A program made the position numbers and the translations under genes. The notes beneath the pieces were generated by a model. The model was not told the DNA's origin. It searched no databases and saw nothing but the letters and a program-made list of their open reading frames with translations. A stretch of DNA of 64,000 nt, taken from NCBI GenBank assembly GCA_946621635.1, contig CAMOOR010000001.1, positions 146,745-210,744 on the forward strand, given 5' to 3'. This DNA comes from Colimorpha sp002372855 (GTDB lineage: Bacteria > Bacteroidota > Bacteroidia > Bacteroidales > P3). This document shows positions 43,958 through 52,100 of the stretch, one piece after another (the stretch's first letter is position 1; each line of letters begins with the position of its first letter).

Positions 43958-44716
43958 TTAGAGGCTGAAGGTGAAGCCGGTGGAGATGGTGAAGAGGTCG
44001 GCGGTGAAGGGGCCGGAATAGCTGTCGGAAGCGAAGATGTCGCTGAGCCAGTTGAAGCCAACCTTGACGTTGAACTTCATCCGCTCGCCGCCGATGCGGA
44101 AGAGGAACTGGGGCTCGACGAGGAAGTTGGCGGTGTTGTAGGTCTGGTCGCTGCCGGCAATAAGGTTGCCGTTGTCGTCATACTTCTTGTATTCGAAATC
44201 AGGCAGATAGGCACCCAGTTTGAGGCCGAAGGCCAGGTCGATGTGGGCCGCCGTGAGGTCGTGCCAGCCGATGTTGGCCTGGGCGAAGGGCAGGAAGAAG
44301 TTGCCGGAATAGCCGTACTGATGGAAAGTGGTGGTGTCGTTCTCGTTGGCGTGGGAGGAGCTGATGTTGTCGCGCCAGGCACCGCCGAGACCCAAGCCGA
44401 CGTATGTCTCCACCACGGCGTTTTCGCTCAGGGGGAAGTAGGCACCGGGGGCGAGCTGGGCGTAGAGATTGTCGCCGCCATAGTTGAAGTGGGCCTGACC
44501 GGCGAGCCAGTCGTTGAAGCCGTAGGAGGCGGTGGCGTTGAGGGTGAAGACGTCAGGAATGACCCACGTCGAAAGGCCCAGCGAGGCGTCGACGCGCACG
44601 TCGTCGGCATGGTTGATCAGGGGGATGTCCACCGCCTGGGGGTGGTAGATGCTGCACGAAGAGACCGCCATTGCGGCAGCGGCAACAAGGGAGAGAACAT
44701 GTATTCTTTTCATCAT
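43958..44716 (-). CDS. Lipoprotein/beta-barrel of unknown function
   Basis: A 252-residue exported protein (MMKRIHVLSLVAAAAMAVSSCS, a lipobox-like C at about residue 21). The rest is a series of alternating strands (GLSTWVIPDVFTLNATASYGF, VETYVGLGLGGAWRD, FLVEPQFLFRIGGERMKFNV) ending FTISTGFTFSL, which looks like a small outer-membrane barrel. No family is recognised. Confidence 0.7.
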   Translation of the reverse strand: MMKRIHVLSLVAAAAMAVSSCSIYHPQAVDIPLINHADDVRVDASLGLSTWVIPDVFTLNATASYGFNDWLAGQAHFNYGGDNLYAQLAPGAYFPLSENAVVETYVGLGLGGAWRDNISSSHANENDTTTFHQYGYSGNFFLPFAQANIGWHDLTAAHIDLAFGLKLGAYLPDFEYKKYDDNGNLIAGSDQTYNTANFLVEPQFLFRIGGERMKFNVKVGFNWLSDIFASDSYSGPFTADLFTISTGFTFSL

Positions 44717-44807
44717 ATTACATTATTTATTTTTGAACACTGAACGCAGCAAGGGGAAAAATATTGTGTACGCGCAATAAAAAGATTCTCTTTGCGTTTA
44801 TGGCTGC

Positions 44808-45842
44808 ATGTTGATAGGAGAAACGATAGCATTGTTCGTTGCCGTGTCGTGGACGGCGACGGCGCTCTTTGCCGAGGTGGCATCGAAGCGCATGGGCTCC
44901 CTGCCGCTGAACACCATCCGCATGACCATGTCGCTCTTGCTGCTGGCGGCGACGCTGTGGCTCACCATGGGCGTCCCCTGGCCACGCTATGCCGACGGCG
45001 GCACCTGGGGCTGGCTGGCCCTGAGCGGCGTGGTGGGCTACGTCATCGGCGACTACTGCCTCATGCAGGGCTACATCCTCATCGGCTCGCGCATTGGCCA
45101 ACTCTTCATGACCCTCTCCGCCCCCACGGCGGCCATCACGGGCTACCTGCTCCTCGGCGAGCAGATGCACTGGCTTGCCATTCTCGGCATGGTGGTGACG
45201 CTGAGCGGTATAGCGATGTCCATACTGAGTGGAGAACGGAGAGTGGAGAACGGAGAACAAGCTAACGCAGCAACAACTTCTCCACTCTCCGCTCTCCGTT
45301 CTCCACTCTCCGCTCACCTTTCCCTCCCCCCTCGCGGCATCTTCTTCGCCTCGATGGCGGGTATCTGCCAGGGCTTCGGGCTGGTGCTGAGCAAGATAGG
45401 ACTGGAGCGCTACGACGCCGCCATTGCCGCCGCAGGGCTGAGCGGCGACGCTGTGGCCGAGGGTGCCGCGGTGTCCCTGCCGCTCTTCCTCTCCGTGCCC
45501 TTTGCCGCCACCATGATCCGCGCCTCCATCGGCCTCGTCGGGTTCTTCGTCCTGCTGGCCGTCTTCAACCGCGACTGGAAAGAGCGTCTCTCCCATGCCG
45601 TGCACGACCGCAAGGCCATGTGGTGCCTGCTGGGCGCCACGGTCTTCGGCCCCTTCATCGGCGTCAGTGCCTCGCTGCTGGCCACGCAGTACACCTCCAC
45701 CGGCATCGCCCAGACCCTCTTCGCCCTCACCCCCGTGCTCATCATCGCCCCTGCGGCGCTGCTCTTCCACCAGAGGGTGACCCTGCGCGAGGTCGTCGGC
45801 GCCGTCGTCTCGGTGGTCGGCGTATGCCTCTTCTTCATCTGA
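44808..45842 (+). CDS. EamA/DMT-family transporter
   Basis: A 344-residue carrier with ten hydrophobic segments and the DMT duplication (first half YVIGDYCLMQGYILIGSRIG, second half GPFIGVSASLLATQYTSTGIAQTL). Between the halves lies a long in-frame palindromic word element (45229-45316) encoding ERRVENGEQANAATTSPLSA and RSPLS repeats. It occupies the cytoplasmic linker joining the two EamA repeats. Substrate is unknown. Confidence 0.88.
   Translation: MLIGETIALFVAVSWTATALFAEVASKRMGSLPLNTIRMTMSLLLLAATLWLTMGVPWPRYADGGTWGWLALSGVVGYVIGDYCLMQGYILIGSRIGQLFMTLSAPTAAITGYLLLGEQMHWLAILGMVVTLSGIAMSILSGERRVENGEQANAATTSPLSALRSPLSAHLSLPPRGIFFASMAGICQGFGLVLSKIGLERYDAAIAAAGLSGDAVAEGAAVSLPLFLSVPFAATMIRASIGLVGFFVLLAVFNRDWKERLSHAVHDRKAMWCLLGATVFGPFIGVSASLLATQYTSTGIAQTLFALTPVLIIAPAALLFHQRVTLREVVGAVVSVVGVCLFFI
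45229..45316 (+). repeat. Palindromic 7-bp word element inside the EamA transporter gene
   Basis: The left arm GTGGAGAACGGAGA and the right arm TCTCCACTCTCCGCTCTCC are complementary around a loop GCTAACGCAGCAAC. It is read in frame at the linker between the two halves. Confidence 0.9.
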
Positions 45843-45900
45843 TTTCCGCCCCGCAAAACGGCCTGTTTTTTGACACTTTTTCCCTATTTTCCAACCTACT

Positions 45901-45996
45901 GGTAATCAGTACCGGTAACCTATCATCTTCTTCCCATCTTCTTACCACGTTCATACCCTCTTTTAACGAAAATGCACCAGGGAAAAACATGGAGGG
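45901..45996 (+). repeat. 11-bp-word promoter-proximal repeat, family E, copy 3
   Basis: GGTAATCAGTACC, the words CATCTTCTTCC, CATCTTCTTAC, CACGTTCATAC and CCTCTTTTAAC, then the closing GGGAAAAACATGGAGGG. It lies upstream of the glucan synthase promoter. Confidence 0.85.
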
Positions 45997-46041
45997 AAGA
46001 GCGGGGGAAAATGGACTGTCGGCGAGAGGTTGAAAAATAGT

Positions 46042-46073
46042 TTTGGCCATGTGAAGAAAATTTTGTAATTTTG
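46042..46073 (+). promoter_or_regulatory. Bacteroidetes-type promoter of the glucan synthase gene
   Basis: TTTG (46042-46045), a 20-base spacer and TAATTTTG (46066-46073) lie 30 bases before the ATG at 46104. Confidence 0.75.
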
Positions 46074-46103
46074 CAGCCACTATTTACAAAATAAGAATAC
46101 CTT

Positions 46104-49100
46104 ATGAAGAAATTGTACAAAGTGTTCCGTACCGACGTAAAGGACATTACACGATACTACATGATACTGGTCAACGAGACCCGCAGCCAGCGCCTGGTGG
46201 GCAGCACCAACGAGTGGGTGCTGGACAACTACTACATGGTCAGCGAGCAGGAGAAACTCATGGTGGGCGAACTGAAGGGCGTGGAGAGCGGAGAGTGGAA
46301 AGTGGAGAGCGGCGGGCGCGTGGAGGTGCTGTGGAAGCTGCTGGACGGATTTGTCGAGCGCAGCCACTGCGAGGTGGACAAAGCCCTGCTCTTCCGCTAC
46401 CTGCGCCAGGTGCAGCAGCGCGAGAAGGACTACCTCTCCTACCCCGAAGTGACGGCCCTGCTGCCCTTGATGAAGGCACTGCTCATCAACAAACTGGCAA
46501 TCCTCTGCCGCGAGCTGGAGGGCGAAGGGGCTCAGCACTACCGCCCCACGGAGAAACCCTCGGCCGAAGGCCTCGAGCGTGCCGCCAGGCAGAACCTCCG
46601 CATGATGAACATCTTCAACTCGCTGAAGAAGATGACCAAACTGCCCATGGCCGAACTCATCGACGCCGTCTCCTTCTCCGAGCGCATGCTGAAAGACGAG
46701 AAAGCCGGCATGTACGACCAGATGCAGGACAAGACCAAGGAGGACTACCGCGCCCGGATTGTCCGCCTCTGCCGCAAGCGCAAGGTGAAGGAATACGACC
46801 TGGTGAAAAAGCTCGTCGAGAGCGACGAGCATGTGGGCTGGGCCCTCTTCCCGCCGAAGCGCTGGAAGGTCCGTGCAAGGCTCTACATCTGGATCATCGT
46901 CCTGGCCTCGTGGGCCGGGGCCGCAGCGGTGGCATGGGTGACGACGAACTGTGACCTGTGGATAAAGGCCTTGATGACCGTGCTGCTGGCGGTGCCCGTC
47001 AGCCAGGTGGCCATAGACCTCTTCAACTGGCTCCTCGCCAAACTGCACAAACCGCAAGGCACCTTCAAGCTTAAATTCAAGGACGGCCTCATCCCCGACC
47101 AATATGCCACCATGGTCATCATGCCCACCATCCTCAAGAGCAAGGAGAAGGTCGAGGAACTGATGGGGGTGCTGGAGATGTACTACCTGTCGAACATCAA
47201 CCGCGGCGAAGGGAAGATAGAAAACGGCTGCGCCCGGTTCAACAACATCTATTACACGCTGGTCGGCGACGCCGCCTCATACAAGGAGGCCGACGCCCCG
47301 TGGGACGAGGAGGTCTCCGAAGCCGGCCTGCGGATGGTGCGCGAACTGAACGAGAAATACGGTGCCCCGATATTCAACTTCGTCTACCGCCGCCGCGCCT
47401 GGAGCGAGGGCGAGCAGACCTGGCTGGGCCACGAGCGCAAGCGCGGCGCCATCCTCCACTTCAACGACCTGCTCCTCGGCCAGACCACCGAGGAGGAGAA
47501 GCAGAAGCGCTTCCGCACGGAGACCGTCAGCCAGTGGAGAACGGAGAACGGAGAGTGGAGAACGGAGAACGGAGAACAACACGATGCGGAAACCCGCTCT
47601 CCGCTCTCCACTCTCCACTCTCCACTCTCCACTCCCATCCGCTTCGTCATTACCCTCGACACCGATACGGAGCTGGTGCTCTACTCGGCGCAGAAGCTCA
47701 TCGGGGCGATGGCGCACCCGCTCAATGTGGCACAGCTGTCGAAGGACGGCAAGCGCGTGGACCGCGGCTACGGCATCATGCAGCCCCGCGTCAACGTCGA
47801 CGTCGAGGTCACCAACAAGAGCCGCTACGCGCAGCTGATGGCTGGACTCGGCGGACTGGACGTCTACACCACCGCCAGCTTCGAGCTCTATCAGGACATC
47901 TTCAACGAGGGCACCTTCTGCGGCAAGGGCATCTACGACCTGCGCGTGTTCCAGCAGGTGCTGAAGGGGACCTTCCCCGAGAACCTCATCCTCAGTCACG
48001 ACCTGCTGGAGGGCTGCCACATACGCTGCGGCCTCATCAACGACGTGGAGGTCTTCGACGACAACCCGTCGAACTACATCGACGACGCCAAGCGGCACCA
48101 CCGGTGGACGCGCGGCGACTGGCAGATCATCGCCTGGCTCACGCCGCATGTGCGCAACGAGCGGGGGGAGCGCGTGAAGAACCAGGTGAACACCATCGGT
48201 CGATGGAAAATATTCGACAACCTGCGCCGGTCGATGCTCAGCCTGAGCGTGATGCTCATGGTCTTTGCGGGCTACGCCCTCGCCATCGCGCACGGCACGC
48301 GCCCCAGCCCGGCGTGGTTCCTGCTCGTGGCAGCCATCGTGGTGGCCAGTCCCATCGTCTTCTTCATCGTGGGACAGGTGACGCGGCTGCCGCGCTTCGG
48401 GCGACGCTACAAATACTACATGACCCTCATGCGAGGCTTCCGCGTCATCGTCTACCGCTCGGCGGTGCAGTTCGCACTGCTGCCCAAGGAGGCCTGGATG
48501 TACACCGACGCCGCCGTGCGTGCCTGCTGGCGCATGTGGGTCAGCAAGCACGACCTGCTGGCCTGGATTACCAGCGACGAGGCCGCCAAAAGCACCAAAG
48601 GCACCCTGAGCGACTACGTGAAGAAATTCTGGTTCAACTACGTCGCCGCCGTCGTCCTTATCCTTATCACCTGCCAAATGCTTGATAACACCTCCGACCA
48701 CATCACCACGGGCGACATCGTTGCCGCCGTCTTCGCCGCCATCGCCTGTGCCGTGTGGGTAGCTGCGCCCTTCGTCATGTACCGCCTCGGGAAGAAATTC
48801 CCCCAGGAACGCAAGACCCTCTCCGAACAGGAAACCTCGGAGGTCCGCCAGCTGGCCAAGGACACCTGGCACTTCTTCGACACCCTCCTCACCGAGGAGT
48901 CCCACTGGCTGATCCCCGACAACTACCAGGTGGGGCGCGAGCCGCTGACCGACTACAAGACCTCGCCCACCAATATCGGATTCTCCCTCACGGCCGTCGT
49001 CAGTGCCGACACACTGGGGTTCATCAGCCACGAAGACGCGGTGAATCGTATCGGCTACATCATGGATACCGTCGAAACCCTCGAAAAATGGAACGGCCAC

Positions 49101-52100
49101 CTCTACAACTGGTACGACATCCACTCCCTGCGCAAGCTCCCCAACTTCTTCGTCAGCACCGCCGACAGCGGCAACTTCGTCGCCTGCCTCTATGTGGTCA
49201 AAGGCTGGCTGGAGACCCTCGACGGGGCAGCACGCGGCGAGGACACCGACGCCCTGCTGTCCAAGGTGCAACGCCTTATCTCCCAGACCGACTTCTCCAA
49301 GCTCTACAATCCCGAACTCGACGTCTTCAGCATCGGCTACGACGACACCTCGCACACCCTCCTCCCCTACCACTACAACAACTTCGCCTCCGAAGCACGC
49401 CTCACCTCCTTCCTCACCATCGCCCAGGGCGACGCCCCCTACAAACACTGGTTCTGCCTCGACAAGACCCTCGTGCAATACAAAGGCTACAAGGGCGTGG
49501 CATCGTGGTACGGCACCATGTTCGAATACTTCATGCCACTCATCTTCCTCCCCACCTATCGCCACACCCTCATGGACGAAACCTACAGCTTCGCCATCCG
49601 CGCCCAGCGCGCCTTCAACAACCCCTGGGGCATCAGCGAAACCGCCTACAACGAACTGGACGACGCCCGCAACTACAAGTACCACGCCTTCGGCGTCCCC
49701 TACCTCAAGTACCAGAACACCACGCCCGACCGTATCGTCATCTCCCCCTACTCCTCGCTGCTCGCCATCTCCGCCGACGACCGCGCCGTCTACACCAATA
49801 TGCAGGCACTGAAACAGCTGGACATGACCGACGAATACGGCTTCTTCGAGAGCTACGACGACGAAGACCACGTAGCCGTCAAAGCCCACTACGCCCACCA
49901 CCAGGGCATGATACTGGCCTCCCTGACCAACTACCTGCAGCACAACCGCCTGCAGCACCTCTTCATGCAATCCCCCGTCATGCAAAGCATGGAGACCCTG
50001 CTGAAAGAGAAAGCCCAGGTCAAACCCTACATAGACCTGAAAGTGACTCAATACAAGCGCTACCAATACAGCAAGGTGCAAACCGAAAGCGACGCGCGCG
50101 ACTTCGACGGCATCGCCAACGTGCCCGAAATCGGTGTCGTCAGCAACGGCGAATACACCGTCATGGTCAACGACCGCGGCTCCGGATTCTCGCGCTACAA
50201 GAACATCATGCTCAACCGCTACCGCAAAATTTCCGCCGACCACTACGGCACCTTCCTCTTCGTCCGCAACCTCGCCACCGACGCACTTTGGAGCGCCACC
50301 TACGCCCCCTTGGATGTTATGCCATCCGGCTACCACGTATCCTTCGCCAGCGACAAAATCAAATTCTCCCGCGAGGACGACGGCATCGTCACCCAAACCG
50401 AAATCACCGTCCTCAAAGACCGCTCCGCCGAACTGCGCCGCTTCACCTTCACCAACCACACCCCTGCCCCCGTCGACCTCGAACTGACCTCCTACGGCGA
50501 GGTCGTCCTCGCCCCTGCCGCCGAAGACGAGAGCCACCGCGTCTTCGCCGCCATGAAGGTGCTCTCCGAATACGACCCCACCCACCAGGCACTCCTCTTC
50601 AACCGTCCTGGAGCCCACAACTCCCGCAACTTCCTCCTGCACCGCCTGTGGGTGGATAGTGACGCAGCAAGTGACAAAGTAACTGAGTCGCTGAGTAACA
50701 AAGTGGCTACGCAGTCCGAAAACCCAGCCGCTCAGTCACTCAGCCACTCAGCCACTCTCGTCGAGTACGAAACATCGCGCATGAACTTCCTCGGACGTGG
50801 CGGCAGCCTGCGCCACGCCGATATCATCGAGAGCCGCCGCACCCTCACCGGCACCGTCGGCACCACCCTCGACCCCGTTTTCTCCATGCGTCGCCGACTC
50901 CATATCGAGCCCGGCATGAAAGCCGAAGCCTTCCTCCTGACCGCCTTCGGCAAAGCCCGTGAACAGCTGCTCCAGCTCTCCGGGCAGTACCAATCGGCCC
51001 TCGACGTCGAGCATGCCTTCAAGACCGCTTCCGTTTTCAACAACATGCGGACCTCCCTCTCCCTCCTCAAGGGAAGCCAGATGCAGCTCTACGCCTCCCT
51101 GGCCAAATACATGGCGCAGACCGCCACCCTCGGCAACGAACGCAACGACCTCCTCGCCCGGAACACCCTCTCGCAAAGCGGTCTCTGGCGCTTCGGCATC
51201 AGTGGCGACCTGGCCATCATCCTCCTCGAGATAGACTCCATGGAGCGCTCAGGATTCGCCAAGGAACTCCTCCGCGCCTTCGAGTACTACAAGGTCCACG
51301 GACTCATCCTCGACCTCGTCTTCATCAACGATGCCCCGGAGGGAGAGCGCGACGCCCTCACCCACTTCATCCTCGGCATGGCCAACACCGAACACCTCTG
51401 GGCCACCCACAGCGACGCCGGCAAGGTCTATGTCCTCAACGGCAACGACATCAGCGATGCCGAGCGCACGCTGCTCCGTGTCGTCGCACGCCTCTCCTTC
51501 TCCACCGCCGAGGGCATCACCATCGCCCAGCAGCTGCGCCGCCTCGAGGTCGCCAACCAGCACTACCAGGACAAGGTGGAATACCCCGTGCTGCGTCCCA
51601 AGCGCGACTTCCGCGTATGGAGCGACCTGGAGTTCTACAACCAGTACGGCGGCTTCGACAACGACGGCCGCGACTACGTGGTTACCAACACCAACACCCC
51701 CATGCCGTGGATCAACGTCATCGCCAACGAGCACCACTTCGGCTGCATCGTCTCCTCGACCATGGCGGGATTCACCTTCGCCCACAACGCGCAGCAGTTC
51801 AAACTCACCGGCTGGAGCAACGACATCGTCCGCGACAATGCCTCCGAGATGCTGCTGATCAACCGCCGCCAGTTCCTCCCCGCCACCGCGCGCCATTCCC
51901 AGGGCTGGTCGGCCTTCGACGCCGAATACGACGACGGCCTCGCCGTCAAGGTGCGCACCTTCGTTTCCGTCGACAAACCGGAGAAGTACTACCAAATCAA
52001 GGTGCACAACTCCTCCCCCGAGAGCCGCCAGGTGCATCTGGACATGGTCTACAAGCTTGTCCTCGGCATGTGCGAGGAGGAAACAGCCCGATACCTGCAT

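Noticed and set aside
47277..50642. Open frame of 1121 codons on the minus strand
   Set aside because: It lies opposite the glucan synthase, whose protein sequence is clearly conserved. Long antisense frames are common in GC-rich genes, and its composition (Val, Gly, His, Asp rich) is typical of a shadow.
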